The notes under the pieces are model-generated. The model made no database searches. It saw only the letters and a list, made by a program, of their open reading frames with translations, and was not told the DNA's origin. Both the position numbers and the translations under genes were made by a program. This document shows positions 44,553-53,630 of a DNA stretch of 64,000 bases, piece by piece. Location of the stretch: contig NZ_CP048635.1 of NCBI RefSeq assembly GCF_010669145.1, positions 372,001 through 436,000 on the forward strand, given 5' to 3'. This DNA comes from Rhizobium oryzihabitans (lineage in GTDB: Bacteria > Pseudomonadota > Alphaproteobacteria > Rhizobiales > Rhizobiaceae). Within the stretch, counting starts at the first letter, position 1. Each line of letters begins with the position of its first letter.

Positions 44553-45458
44553 TCAGTCAATTTTTTGCGAAAGCTGGATCTGTTGCTTCAAGGCGTCGCT
44601 AAGTGCCTGAGCAGCGATGGACAGCGGTGCGCCCGAGGCCCGGGCAAGACCGAACTCCTGCGTCGATTGCGGAATGAAGGGCCGCGCAACGACTGGAAGG
44701 TGCCTGTAGAGGTTGGCATAAAAACTGCTGATGATCGTAACGCCCAGCCCATGCGCGACATAGGCGCAGGCGGAACTGTTGGTGTGGGTTTCGATCTTCA
44801 CCATCGGCTTGACGCCCGCCTTCTTGAAGACCTGATCGAGCGCCATGCGGTTCGGCCGCTGCCGACCAATGAGAATGAGCGGAATGTTGCGCAGGTCCTT
44901 GACCGTGATTTCGGCAAGCTCGGCCAGCGGGTGATCCTGCCGGACCACGCAGACGCTTTTGCCGGTGGCAACACGCTCGACATCGATGCCCGGTCCGATC
45001 TCACCTTCCATACGCAGGAAACCAAGATCGATCACCCGCTCGCCAACCAGCTTGTTGATGGCAGTGGTCGTTTCGAAAAAAGTCTCGATACGCACACCGG
45101 GGAAATCCCTGACATAGTCGATCAGCATGGCGGGCGCGAAATTCTCCCACATGCTGCTCGGCAGGCCGATGCGGACAATTTCGGGACCGGCCGCACCATT
45201 GCGCAGATCTTCGGCGTGGCCGGACATGCGGTCGACGGCAAGCAGCACATTTTCCGCGTCCCGGGCAAGAAGCGCCGCCTCCGGCGTCGGGATCAGCCGC
45301 CCCTTGTCACGGGCAAACAGCGTCAGCGACAGGTCCGCCTCGAGCTGCGCCAGAAGCCGGCTGATACCGGACTGGCTGAGCCCCATGGCCTTGGCGGTGG
45401 CGATGGTCGAGCCGGTGGACAGAAGCGTGCGCAGGACTTCGAGCTGCTTGATATTCAT
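44553..45458 (-). CDS. LysR family transcriptional regulator
   Basis: A 301-residue regulator. The N-terminal helix-turn-helix reads MNIKQLEVLRTLLSTGSTI, then SQSGISRLLAQLEADL, and a substrate-binding fold follows from about residue 95 (VRIGLPSSMWENF). It is encoded just upstream of, and in the same direction as, the dipeptide-type transporter operon and probably controls it. The 3' end of the isoaspartyl peptidase gene lies 173 bases upstream. Confidence 0.93.
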   Translation of the reverse strand: MNIKQLEVLRTLLSTGSTIATAKAMGLSQSGISRLLAQLEADLSLTLFARDKGRLIPTPEAALLARDAENVLLAVDRMSGHAEDLRNGAAGPEIVRIGLPSSMWENFAPAMLIDYVRDFPGVRIETFFETTTAINKLVGERVIDLGFLRMEGEIGPGIDVERVATGKSVCVVRQDHPLAELAEITVKDLRNIPLILIGRQRPNRMALDQVFKKAGVKPMVKIETHTNSSACAYVAHGLGVTIISSFYANLYRHLPVVARPFIPQSTQEFGLARASGAPLSIAAQALSDALKQQIQLSQKID

Positions 45459-45631
45459 GAGGCCAGCACCATGGATGAAAGACGAGCCGGTTTCGGTTCA
45501 GACCTTTTGCCGCCGATAAGCCTTCATGTCACCGGTTTTTTTGCATTGTCACGCGGTCCGCTCGGTTGCCGGTTACAATTCCACCTCATAGACCCTGTCG
45601 TGGGTGGCAACGCGGGCCTCTCCTGATGGTG

Positions 45632-46516
45632 TCACCCAGCCCGGAACATGCCAGGCGTATTATAGGGCGCGGCAATGCCACCTTCGGCATCGATCGCCAC
45701 AAGTCCGGCACCGATATCATAGGGGGCCAGATCCTTGTGAACCAGATTGCCGGCGGCGGTCTCCAGGTCCTGCCCGAGATAGGCGACACGGGACGCGATC
45801 TCATGGCCGACGACATAACGGATGAAAAATTCACCCTTGCCGGTGCCGGAAACGGCGCAGGCACCGTTACGGGCATAGGTGCCGGCCCCGATTACCGGGC
45901 TGTCACCCACCCGGCCGTCAGGCTTGTTGGTGTAGCCGCCGGTGGAGGTCGCGGCTGCGAGATGCCCCGCCGCATCCAGTGCCACGGCGCCGACGGTTCC
46001 GTGTTTTTCGTTTTCCGTCGCTTCCGTACCGGCAGTGGCATGGGCCTTCATGGCCGTCAGCGCCTCGACACGCTTTTGCGTGGTGAAATAGGATTGAGGC
46101 TCCGTGGCAAGCCCCTTCTCCTGCGCAAACCGGTCAGCCGCTTCACCGGTGAGATAGACTGCGCGTTCATCCTCCATGAGCGCCCGGGCCGCCTTCACCG
46201 GGTTGCGGATGGCGCGGGAGGCGCTGATCGCGCCTGCCGCCAGGGTCTTGCCGTCCATGATCGACGCGTCGAGTTCGTGAACGCCATTCTCGTTGAGCGC
46301 CGCCCCATGACCTGCGTTGAAATGCGGGCTGTCTTCCATGACGACGACCGCCGCCTCAACCGCTTCCAGCGCAGTGCCGCCAGCCTTCAGCACGCCATAA
46401 CCGGCGCGCAGCGCCGCCGCCAGATCGTGGCGCGCCGCCTCCCACTCCTGCGGCGTCATGCTGTCTTCCGGCATCACGCCGCAACCACCGTGAATGGCCA
46501 ATGCGATCTTCGTCAT
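45632..46516 (-). CDS. iaaA: isoaspartyl peptidase / L-asparaginase (Ntn hydrolase)
   Basis: A 294-residue plant-type asparaginase precursor. The autocatalytic site is KHGTVGAVALD, with Thr174 as the new N-terminal nucleophile after self-cleavage; the substrate region NAGHGAALN and the HGGCG start (residues 9-13) are also conserved. These enzymes split beta-aspartyl dipeptides and asparagine. It is the last gene of the nine-gene peptide/HyuA operon, 45 bases after the second hyuA, implying that a beta-aspartyl amide is formed or imported by the pathway. GAGGAC lies right before the ATG. Confidence 0.92.
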   Translation of the reverse strand: MTKIALAIHGGCGVMPEDSMTPQEWEAARHDLAAALRAGYGVLKAGGTALEAVEAAVVVMEDSPHFNAGHGAALNENGVHELDASIMDGKTLAAGAISASRAIRNPVKAARALMEDERAVYLTGEAADRFAQEKGLATEPQSYFTTQKRVEALTAMKAHATAGTEATENEKHGTVGAVALDAAGHLAAATSTGGYTNKPDGRVGDSPVIGAGTYARNGACAVSGTGKGEFFIRYVVGHEIASRVAYLGQDLETAAGNLVHKDLAPYDIGAGLVAIDAEGGIAAPYNTPGMFRAG

Positions 46517-46561
46517 GTCCTCACTCCACTGTTGCCCTGCCGCCGGCAGGGCCTCTTACCA

Positions 46562-48100
46562 TCAATGAAAGCCGATATCGCCGATAACACGCACGCGGAC
46601 CCTGCGAGCGCCGCCAGGCAGATAGGCGATCGGAATATCCTCCACCTCAAGCGTCTTGAGGCTCGCGCGCTCCGCTCCCGAAGCAACCGCCGCGTTCTGC
46701 GCTTCGGTCTCGGCTTTCGCAAGGGCCTCGTCGCGGCTCAATCCGGAAAAGACCTGATCGACCTCGCCGGACACCTGCGCCATGGCTGCACCCAGCGCAT
46801 TGGCAACACCTGCATTTTCCACACGCAGCACCTCGGATGCGCCCGGCACCTGCTCCGGTATCAGGAATGCGCCACCGCCCACCGCAACCAGCGGCACGTC
46901 TTCGGCTGATGTCTTCATCTGGTCGAAACTGTCGGCCACCATATCGCGGATACGGCCGAGCGTCGCCTGCACGAATGCCGGATCGAGGTCCTTAACACGA
47001 TCCCTGTCGCCCATCTCGATCAGGCCTGCGGCAACGGCGACATCCGATGTCGTCAGTGTCTCGCCGCCGAAAACGCGGGCTTCGGTGAGGATGCGATACC
47101 CCACCGAGCGCGGGCCGATCTTGCCTGTCTGCGGGTCGACAATGGTGCCGCCGCCAAGTGCGATCGGCAGAAGATCGGGCATGCGGAAAAGGGTGCGCAC
47201 CCCGCCAATATGAACGATATTGTTCGCCTCACGCGGGAACCCGCCGACAAGGCAACCAATATCGGAGGTGGTGCCGCCGACATCCACCACCATGGCATCG
47301 GAAAGCCCGGTGAGGAAAGCAGCGCCGCGCATCGAATTCGTCGGGCCGGAAGCGAAGCTGTGCACGGGGTTGGTAGCGGCGATATCCGCAAGCGCCACGG
47401 TGCCGTCGTTCTGGGTCAGATAGAACGGCGCCTTCACACCCGCTTCTCGCAGCGCATCCGAAAATGCCTGTACCGTGGTCTTGCCAAGCGTCTGCAGGGC
47501 GGCATTCAGAAGTGCAACATTCTCGCGCTCCAGCAGCCCGATGCGGCCGAGCGTATGGGAAAGCGTGATGCGTGCATCGGGGATTACCGAACGGACGATC
47601 TCCGCCGCCCTCACCTCGCACTCCGTGGTCAGCGGCGAAAAGGTCGCGGAAATGGCGATGGAGATGATGCCCGCATCGCGGATTTTCATCGCCGCTTCAC
47701 GGATTTCATCCGGGATCATCGGCACCAGCGGACTGCCATCATATTCATGGCCGCCATGAACCATGAAGATCAGCGGATCGACGGCCTCGTGCAGATCCCT
47801 CGGCCAGTCGCACATGGGCGGCAGCGAAGAACCTGTTGGTAGCGCGATGCGGATGGCCGCGACCCGCTCCAGCCGGGCGCGCTCCACCACCGCATTGGTG
47901 AAATGCGTCGTGCCGATCATCACCGCGTCGATCGGGCGATCCGCCGCGCCGACATGGCCCGCCACGTGGCTCAATGCCGCCTTCACGCCGGACAGGACAT
48001 CCTGCGTGGTCGGAACCTTGATGGAGGCAACAATCGTGTCGCCATCTATGAGAACGGCATCCGTATTGGTGCCGCCAACGTCAATACCGATGCGTTTCAT
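46562..48100 (-). CDS. hyuA: hydantoinase/oxoprolinase family protein HyuA, second copy
   Basis: A 512-residue ASKHA-fold protein. Phosphate-binding motifs are GIDVGGTNTDAVLI (residues 4-17) and VDVGGTTSDIG in the centre; GTTHFTNAV and FASGPTNSMRGAAFL are family landmarks. Related N-methylhydantoinases and oxoprolinases use ATP to open cyclic amides. It is clearly a paralogue of the protein encoded at 52057-53613. Its ATG overlaps the stop of the DUF917 gene, so the two are co-translated and probably form a complex. In this pair the DUF917 gene comes first, the reverse of the other pair. Confidence 0.9.
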   Translation of the reverse strand: MKRIGIDVGGTNTDAVLIDGDTIVASIKVPTTQDVLSGVKAALSHVAGHVGAADRPIDAVMIGTTHFTNAVVERARLERVAAIRIALPTGSSLPPMCDWPRDLHEAVDPLIFMVHGGHEYDGSPLVPMIPDEIREAAMKIRDAGIISIAISATFSPLTTECEVRAAEIVRSVIPDARITLSHTLGRIGLLERENVALLNAALQTLGKTTVQAFSDALREAGVKAPFYLTQNDGTVALADIAATNPVHSFASGPTNSMRGAAFLTGLSDAMVVDVGGTTSDIGCLVGGFPREANNIVHIGGVRTLFRMPDLLPIALGGGTIVDPQTGKIGPRSVGYRILTEARVFGGETLTTSDVAVAAGLIEMGDRDRVKDLDPAFVQATLGRIRDMVADSFDQMKTSAEDVPLVAVGGGAFLIPEQVPGASEVLRVENAGVANALGAAMAQVSGEVDQVFSGLSRDEALAKAETEAQNAAVASGAERASLKTLEVEDIPIAYLPGGARRVRVRVIGDIGFH

Positions 48101-49173
48101 GGGAATACCGATTTGAAATCAATGTCATAACCGAAGGCGCGCGGGCCGACGGCGGCGATGCCGGCAGGAGTCGTCAAGAGGTCCGGCGCCGGCAGGGCCA
48201 CGACCGTGACACGCTGGCCATACCGCACCGATTCCGTGCCGATGGCGCTGCCCGAGATAGTGTCGAGAAGGCAGAGCAGGTCCGGCGTCATGGCAACCGG
48301 CTGGCCATCACGGAAGGCGACCGCCCATTCGTTCTGGAAGGCCAGCTCCATGCGCGAACCCCGGTCGGCGTCTATGCCTTCAATGGTCGTGCTGCCGCGC
48401 AGGAAGCCGCCGGTGGTCTCGCGGGCGACATCCACCACCTTGCCACGGAACAGCTGCTTGCCGCCCTCATGGTCGAGAACCGCCTGAACCGGATCGTCAT
48501 GGCGCGCACGCGCCTCCATCACCGCGCGCCCGAGTTCGGTCGCTTTGGTGACGGTGTAATGAATGCCCCATTCCTTCACTTCCTTGCCGGTGCGCGGCGC
48601 CTTGCAGGTGGCGGCGGTGGAGCCGACTTCGGTGCAGACCTTGCGCGAGATGCGCTCCATCCATTTCCACGAGGCAGCCCGCGTGACGATCACCTCATTG
48701 TCGCGCACATCGACGAGCGACAGCGGGAACATCGGCAGGTTGCCGATGGCGAAGGATGTCATCTGCGCTTCCGGATAGGCGCGTCCCATGGCGTCCGCGT
48801 TCACGACCGGCCGGTCGAGCACGGCGGCGGCGAGGAAGGAGGAAAGCGCGTTCGAGCCGCCGATTTCCACGCTCATGATCGCCCGAAACGGCTTGCCGAG
48901 ATAATCCTCCATCACCTCGACGGCGCGGGCGAGATGCACGGGATCCCCCAGCCGTTCCTGACCGACAAGCGGCGCACCCATCTTGGAGACGACGGCAACC
49001 ATGTCGTCATCGGCAAGCGCCATGGGATCCATGACCTTTACCCGCCTGCCCTCGGCGTAAAGACGGCGCAGATTGAGCGTCGATATATAGGGGTTGCCAC
49101 CGCCGCCGGTTCCCAGAATCCAGGCGCCGGTAGCCAGAGGTTCAATATCGTCTTCGGAAAATTCCTGGATCAT
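48097..49173 (-). CDS. DUF917 family protein, second copy
   Basis: A 358-residue protein of the DUF917 (S-methyl-thiohydantoin desulfurase-like) family. The N-terminal glycine-rich motif GAWILGTGGGGNPYIS and the segment VEIGGSNALSS, then DAMGRAYPEAQMTSFA, are shared with the paralogue at 50931-52064. DUF917 genes typically sit beside hyuA-type genes, and the two products are thought to act together; the chemistry is poorly known. It follows the binding-protein gene by 118 bases containing a hairpin and overlaps the second hyuA by ATGA. Confidence 0.88.
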   Translation of the reverse strand: MIQEFSEDDIEPLATGAWILGTGGGGNPYISTLNLRRLYAEGRRVKVMDPMALADDDMVAVVSKMGAPLVGQERLGDPVHLARAVEVMEDYLGKPFRAIMSVEIGGSNALSSFLAAAVLDRPVVNADAMGRAYPEAQMTSFAIGNLPMFPLSLVDVRDNEVIVTRAASWKWMERISRKVCTEVGSTAATCKAPRTGKEVKEWGIHYTVTKATELGRAVMEARARHDDPVQAVLDHEGGKQLFRGKVVDVARETTGGFLRGSTTIEGIDADRGSRMELAFQNEWAVAFRDGQPVAMTPDLLCLLDTISGSAIGTESVRYGQRVTVVALPAPDLLTTPAGIAAVGPRAFGYDIDFKSVFP

Positions 49174-49250
49174 GCGTCATCCTCGGGCATGCCGCAGCCG
49201 TTCCGGCCGCAGGCGATGCTCCTTCCCTTTGAAGGTCCAAGTCTGGCCAA

Positions 49251-49270
49251 CCCCGCCATTTGTGGCGGGG
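49251..49270 (-). terminator. intercistronic hairpin after the binding-protein gene
   Basis: CCCCGCCA and TGGCGGGG pair over a four-base loop, 21 bases after the binding-protein stop codon on the minus strand. There is no T-run. It likely stabilises or partly terminates the upstream message. Confidence 0.5.
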
Positions 49271-49291
49271 CCGGTTTTCATGAAGTGGAGA

Positions 49292-50887
49292 TCACTCCGC
49301 CTTGCAGTCCCAATGGAAATTGGAGAAGTTCAGGTCCCAGCTCTGCATGGGAATGAACTCGTAACCCTGAAGGCACTTGTTCGCCGCATAACGGCGGTTC
49401 GGCGCAACGGCCCAGACGTCAGGCTGAAGATCGGCGATCTTCGTCTGCAGTTCCTTGTAGGTGGCGTTCTGCTCGTTCACATCCGTGGTGGCGCGGACCT
49501 TGTCGATCAGCCCGTCGATTTCCGCATTCTGCAGCCATTCCATCGACATCCAGGTGCCGGATGCCTTGGAGTGATACTGGTTGTAGAACATCGAATCCGG
49601 CGACGGGTAGGTCGGCGAGATGTTCACCTGCGTCGATGCCGGCGTCGTTTCAGGCTTGGAGGACAGCTCGACGATACGGTTCCACGGCTCGGGCTTGATA
49701 TCGAGCGTGATGCCGATCTGTTCGAGGCTGGATTGCAGAAGCAGCGCCACTTCCGCCTCGAAGGCCAGCGACGCGACATAGCTGTTGACCAGCGTAATCT
49801 TCTGGCCGGCATATTTCGACTTCGCCAACTCTTCCTTGGCTTTCTCCAGATCGTAAACGCCGGGCTGGATATCGCCATTATGCGCGTCCTTGAACGCGTC
49901 TGAGAGCGGTCCCTTCATATCGAAGCCCGGATAGATCACTTCCTGGATCGTCTTGTAATCCGTCGCATAGGCGATGGCGCGGCGAACGTGCACGTCGTCG
50001 GTCGGATAGACCTTGGTATTGAGCTTGATGACGAAACCGCCGGCGGTGCGGGTCTGGATCAGCTTGTAACCCTTCATCCGGCCGATGGATTCATAGGTGT
50101 CGTTGCCAAGCCCGTGCGAGGAAAGGCCGAGTTCGCCCTTTTCCGCCAGCGCCTTCACGGTGGCGTCGTCGCTGGTCTGCACGAAGCGCACTTCATCGAT
50201 AGGCTTGCCCTTGGTCCAGCCGAGGAAATAATCGGCATTGCGGGCGATGACCATATCGGCGGAACGGTTGTAGCTGACGAGCTTGTAGGGGCCGGAGCCG
50301 GCGGAATGTTCGCCGACATAGGCCTCGCCCCATTTGTCTTCGGGCTTGGCATTGGCTTCGATCAGCGTCTTGTTCATCGCCATCATCAATGGCGTCGCCG
50401 CCATGAAAGGCGAGAACTGGCGCTCGATCTTCATGACCAGCGTGGCATCGTCAGGCGCAGTGACGTTTTCTGGCTTCAGAACGCCGACGATGAGGTTCGA
50501 AGGACCCTTGTTGATGCCGAGCAGGCGCTGGATCGACCAGGCAAGATCGGCAGCCTTTACCGCCGTACCGTCCTGGAATTTCGCATCGTCGCGCAGGTGG
50601 AAGGTGTAGGTCAGGCCGTCCTCGGAAATATCCCAGGATTTCGCCAGATGCGGCACGATTTCGCCCTTGGCGTTCACCGTGGTGAGGCCGTCATACATGT
50701 TCACGATGGCCATGTAGCCGGTGTAGTCCGTCACCTTCGCCGGGTCGAGCGAGCTGAATATCTGCATGGTGTTGACCGCGACTGACACCTTGTCTTCCGC
50801 AAGGGCTGCGGAAGAAACAAGCGGCAACGCAAGCGCCGTACCGAGCGCCAGCGCGGCGAGACGGGAAGAAAGTACAGGCATTTTCAT
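49292..50887 (-). CDS. peptide-type ABC transporter substrate-binding protein (SBP family 5)
   Basis: A 531-residue periplasmic protein. The first 29 residues are a Sec signal ending SSAALA. Typical parts are SLDPAKVTDYTGYMAIVNMY, LTYTFHLRDDAKFQDGTAV and AGSGPYKLVSYN. The ATG at 50887 has GAGGAG upstream. Its gene lies inside the enzyme block of the operon, between the two DUF917 genes, far from its permease genes at 55281-57190, which is unusual but on the same transcript direction. The ligand may be a cyclic or beta-aspartyl peptide. Confidence 0.92.
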   Translation of the reverse strand: MKMPVLSSRLAALALGTALALPLVSSAALAEDKVSVAVNTMQIFSSLDPAKVTDYTGYMAIVNMYDGLTTVNAKGEIVPHLAKSWDISEDGLTYTFHLRDDAKFQDGTAVKAADLAWSIQRLLGINKGPSNLIVGVLKPENVTAPDDATLVMKIERQFSPFMAATPLMMAMNKTLIEANAKPEDKWGEAYVGEHSAGSGPYKLVSYNRSADMVIARNADYFLGWTKGKPIDEVRFVQTSDDATVKALAEKGELGLSSHGLGNDTYESIGRMKGYKLIQTRTAGGFVIKLNTKVYPTDDVHVRRAIAYATDYKTIQEVIYPGFDMKGPLSDAFKDAHNGDIQPGVYDLEKAKEELAKSKYAGQKITLVNSYVASLAFEAEVALLLQSSLEQIGITLDIKPEPWNRIVELSSKPETTPASTQVNISPTYPSPDSMFYNQYHSKASGTWMSMEWLQNAEIDGLIDKVRATTDVNEQNATYKELQTKIADLQPDVWAVAPNRRYAANKCLQGYEFIPMQSWDLNFSNFHWDCKAE

Positions 50888-50930
50888 TATCGTTCTCCTC
50901 TTTATTGCGGAGCATTGGCCCCGCTTATGG

Positions 50931-52064
50931 TTAGGCGGCCTTGCTGGCCGGAACGGGCAGCGGTGAGAAAGGAATGTCCGGGTAACCGAAGGCCGCCGGC
51001 CCGACGACCTCAAGCGCGCGGGCGCTGCGCAGCAGGTCATGGCAGGGGATGGCGATGACGGCCACGCGCTGGCCGTAGCGCAGCACTTCGGTGGTGATCG
51101 GATAACCGGTGTCGACATCGAGCAGGACGATCAGATCGGGAACCGTCACTTCCACCTTGCCGTCACGGGAAAACAGCAGGAATTCGTTCTGGATGGCAAC
51201 GCCCGCCGTCTGGCCGGCGCAATCGTCGAAGCCGGAGAGCGTGAGATCGCCGACCGCGAAACCGCCGCGCAGGTGGCGCTTCAGATCGGTGATCTTGCCG
51301 TTGAAGATGCGCTTTCCGCCTTCTAGCGCGCAGACCGCGGCAATCGGATCTTCCTGCTGCTTGCGGGCGCGGATCACCGCCTCACCGATGGCGATCGCCT
51401 TGGTGTAGGTTTTCGGAATGCCGTATTGGTGCACGTAATGCGCCTGCATCGGCGCGGTCGCCAGCATCGCGCCGCCGCCCTGCGAAACGACGCAGGCGCG
51501 CGCCATGCGCTCGTGCCAGACTTCGGAAACGGCGTGGCTGAAGATAACAGCATTGCCGTGCAGATCGCACATCACCGACGGCGTGGAACTGTGGCCGTAG
51601 ATGGAGAAGGTGGTCATCTGCATTTCCGGGAAAGCCCGGCCCATGCCATCGCAATCAAGGATCGGCAGGCCGCCCAGCGCCGCGGTGACCAGCGGGTTCA
51701 TGGAATTGGAACCGCCGATTTCCTCGCAGACGATGGCGTCGACAGGCGTGCGGATCAGCTCTTCCATGGCGCGCAGGCAACGCAGTCCCTCACGGCCCTC
51801 GCGAATGCGCTCCACGCCGACCACCGGCGCGCCGATGCCGCCGATGGACATGCAAAGCGCGTCCGGCTCGATGGCATCGGTGGCAAGGATCTTCATCTCG
51901 TAACCGGCCTTCATCGCCTCGAGTGCAAGCAGCTTGCCCAGATAGGGATTGCCGCCGCCGCCCGTGCCGAGAATGCCGGCGCCGATTTCCAGCGCATCGA
52001 GATCTTCACGGGTCAGCGTCCGCAATGCCGCTTCGTCATATTTCAGCTTGCGCGTCTCAGCCAT
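50931..52064 (-). CDS. DUF917 family protein, first copy
   Basis: A 377-residue DUF917 protein, paralogous to the one at 48097-49173: GAGILGTGGGGNPYLG, CEEIGGSNSMNP and DCDGMGRAFPEMQMTTFS align without gaps by eye. The ATG at 52064 has GGGAG upstream and overlaps the end of the first hyuA by eight bases. It has about 20 extra N-terminal residues compared with the other copy. Likely partner of the adjacent HyuA in an ATP-dependent reaction on a cyclic amide or thiohydantoin-like compound. Confidence 0.88.
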   Translation of the reverse strand: MAETRKLKYDEAALRTLTREDLDALEIGAGILGTGGGGNPYLGKLLALEAMKAGYEMKILATDAIEPDALCMSIGGIGAPVVGVERIREGREGLRCLRAMEELIRTPVDAIVCEEIGGSNSMNPLVTAALGGLPILDCDGMGRAFPEMQMTTFSIYGHSSTPSVMCDLHGNAVIFSHAVSEVWHERMARACVVSQGGGAMLATAPMQAHYVHQYGIPKTYTKAIAIGEAVIRARKQQEDPIAAVCALEGGKRIFNGKITDLKRHLRGGFAVGDLTLSGFDDCAGQTAGVAIQNEFLLFSRDGKVEVTVPDLIVLLDVDTGYPITTEVLRYGQRVAVIAIPCHDLLRSARALEVVGPAAFGYPDIPFSPLPVPASKAA

Positions 52065-53613
52065 GATTGGCTCCCATTTCTCCAACGACTTTCACATGAA
52101 TGCGGGTGGCATTGCCGGGCAGATAGGCAAGCGGCATGTCCTCGCGCTCGATGACTTCCAGCGTCTCGGCGACCGCGCCGGCCGCAATCGCCTTCTCGCG
52201 CGCCTCCGCTTCAGCTTCCGCCAGTGCACTCTCGCGCGTGCGTCCGTCCACCAGCGAGAAGACCCGGTCGGTCTCGCCGCTGATCTGCGCGATTGCCGCG
52301 CCGACGGCATTGGCCACCGCGAAATTCTCGGGCCGGATGACCTCAAGGTCACCGATACGATCCGGCATCAGGATGGAACCGCCGCCAACGGCAATCACCG
52401 GCACCGGTGACGACGAGATGCGGCTGCGCTCCACGCAGGCCTCGAGCATGTCGTTGATCTTGTCGACCGCCGCATCCACGAGCTTTTTGTCGAGGCTGGA
52501 GACCAGCGCCTTCTCACCCACATCCGCCTTGCCGGAGGCAACCGCGATATCGGTTGCCGTCAGGGTCGAGCCACCGAAGCAGAGTGCATCGCGGCGAACG
52601 CGGTAACCGACGGATTTCGGGCCGACGGTCAGCCCATGGTCGCCCTTGACCACCAGCGAACCACCACCGAGACCGATGGAGAAGACGTCAGGCATGCGGA
52701 AATTGGTGCGCACGCCGCCAATATCCACCGTCGTGGAAGCCTGACGCGGGAAGCCATGCGACAGCGAGCCGACATCGGAGGTGGTGCCGCCGACATCCAC
52801 CACGACGGCATCCTTGAGACCAGTAAGGAAAGCCGCACCGCGCATGGAATTCGTCGGTCCGGAAGCGAAGGTGAGCACGGGGAAGCCACGCACCACATCC
52901 GCCGCCATCAACGTGCCGTCGTTCTGGGTAATGTAGAACGGGCAGGTGATGCCCGCCGCCTTCAGCGCCTCACCGAAAGCGGCGACGGTGCGGTCGGCAA
53001 GCGACAACAAGCTGGCATTCATGATCGCCGCGCTCTCGCGAGCGAGCAGACCGTGGCGGCCGATATCCTTGGACATGACAACCGGCAGGCCGGGGCAACG
53101 CTCCTGCAGGATTTCCTTCGTCCGCAGTTCCATCGCATCGTTGATGCCGCTGAAAACGCAGGTGACGGCGGCCGCCTTCAGGCCCTTGGCGCGGATGTCG
53201 GCGGCGATGCGGACGATTTCGTCCTCATCAAGGGCTGAGATTTCACGACCGTCGAATTCATATCCGCCCCGGACCTGATATCCGTGGTTACCAACGATTT
53301 CTCTCAGATCATCCGGCCAGTCGACCATGGGCGGCAGGCCGGCGCCGGACGGCAGGCCGAGACGGATGGCGGCCACCTCGTCCATATGCCGGCGCTCGAT
53401 CACCGCATTGGTGAAATGCGTGGTGCCGATCATCACGGCGCCGATGCGTGCCCTGTCGATGCCCGATGCCTCGATGACCTTTTCAAGGGCTTCGATGACA
53501 CCGGACGTCACATCTTCGGTGGTGGAGGCTTTCACCCCCGCCAGAACGGTTTTATCCTGTAACACAACGGCATCGGTATTCGTGCCGCCGACGTCAATTC
53601 CAACGCGATACAC
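52057..53613 (-). CDS. hyuA: hydantoinase/oxoprolinase family protein HyuA, first copy
   Basis: A 518-residue ASKHA-fold protein. Motifs are RVGIDVGGTNTDAVVL at the start, GTTHFTNAVIE, FASGPTNSMRGAAFL and VDVGGTTSDVG. I take the GTG at 53613 as start: GAGGAG lies six bases upstream, whereas a TTG seven codons earlier has no ribosome site. It follows the ATPase gene by 17 bases and overlaps the DUF917 gene. Related enzymes open hydantoins or 5-oxoproline with ATP; there is no separate HyuB gene, and DUF917 appears to take the partner position. Confidence 0.9.
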   Translation of the reverse strand: MYRVGIDVGGTNTDAVVLQDKTVLAGVKASTTEDVTSGVIEALEKVIEASGIDRARIGAVMIGTTHFTNAVIERRHMDEVAAIRLGLPSGAGLPPMVDWPDDLREIVGNHGYQVRGGYEFDGREISALDEDEIVRIAADIRAKGLKAAAVTCVFSGINDAMELRTKEILQERCPGLPVVMSKDIGRHGLLARESAAIMNASLLSLADRTVAAFGEALKAAGITCPFYITQNDGTLMAADVVRGFPVLTFASGPTNSMRGAAFLTGLKDAVVVDVGGTTSDVGSLSHGFPRQASTTVDIGGVRTNFRMPDVFSIGLGGGSLVVKGDHGLTVGPKSVGYRVRRDALCFGGSTLTATDIAVASGKADVGEKALVSSLDKKLVDAAVDKINDMLEACVERSRISSSPVPVIAVGGGSILMPDRIGDLEVIRPENFAVANAVGAAIAQISGETDRVFSLVDGRTRESALAEAEAEAREKAIAAGAVAETLEVIEREDMPLAYLPGNATRIHVKVVGEMGANHG

Positions 53614-53630
53614 GTCAGGCTCCTCTTTTA

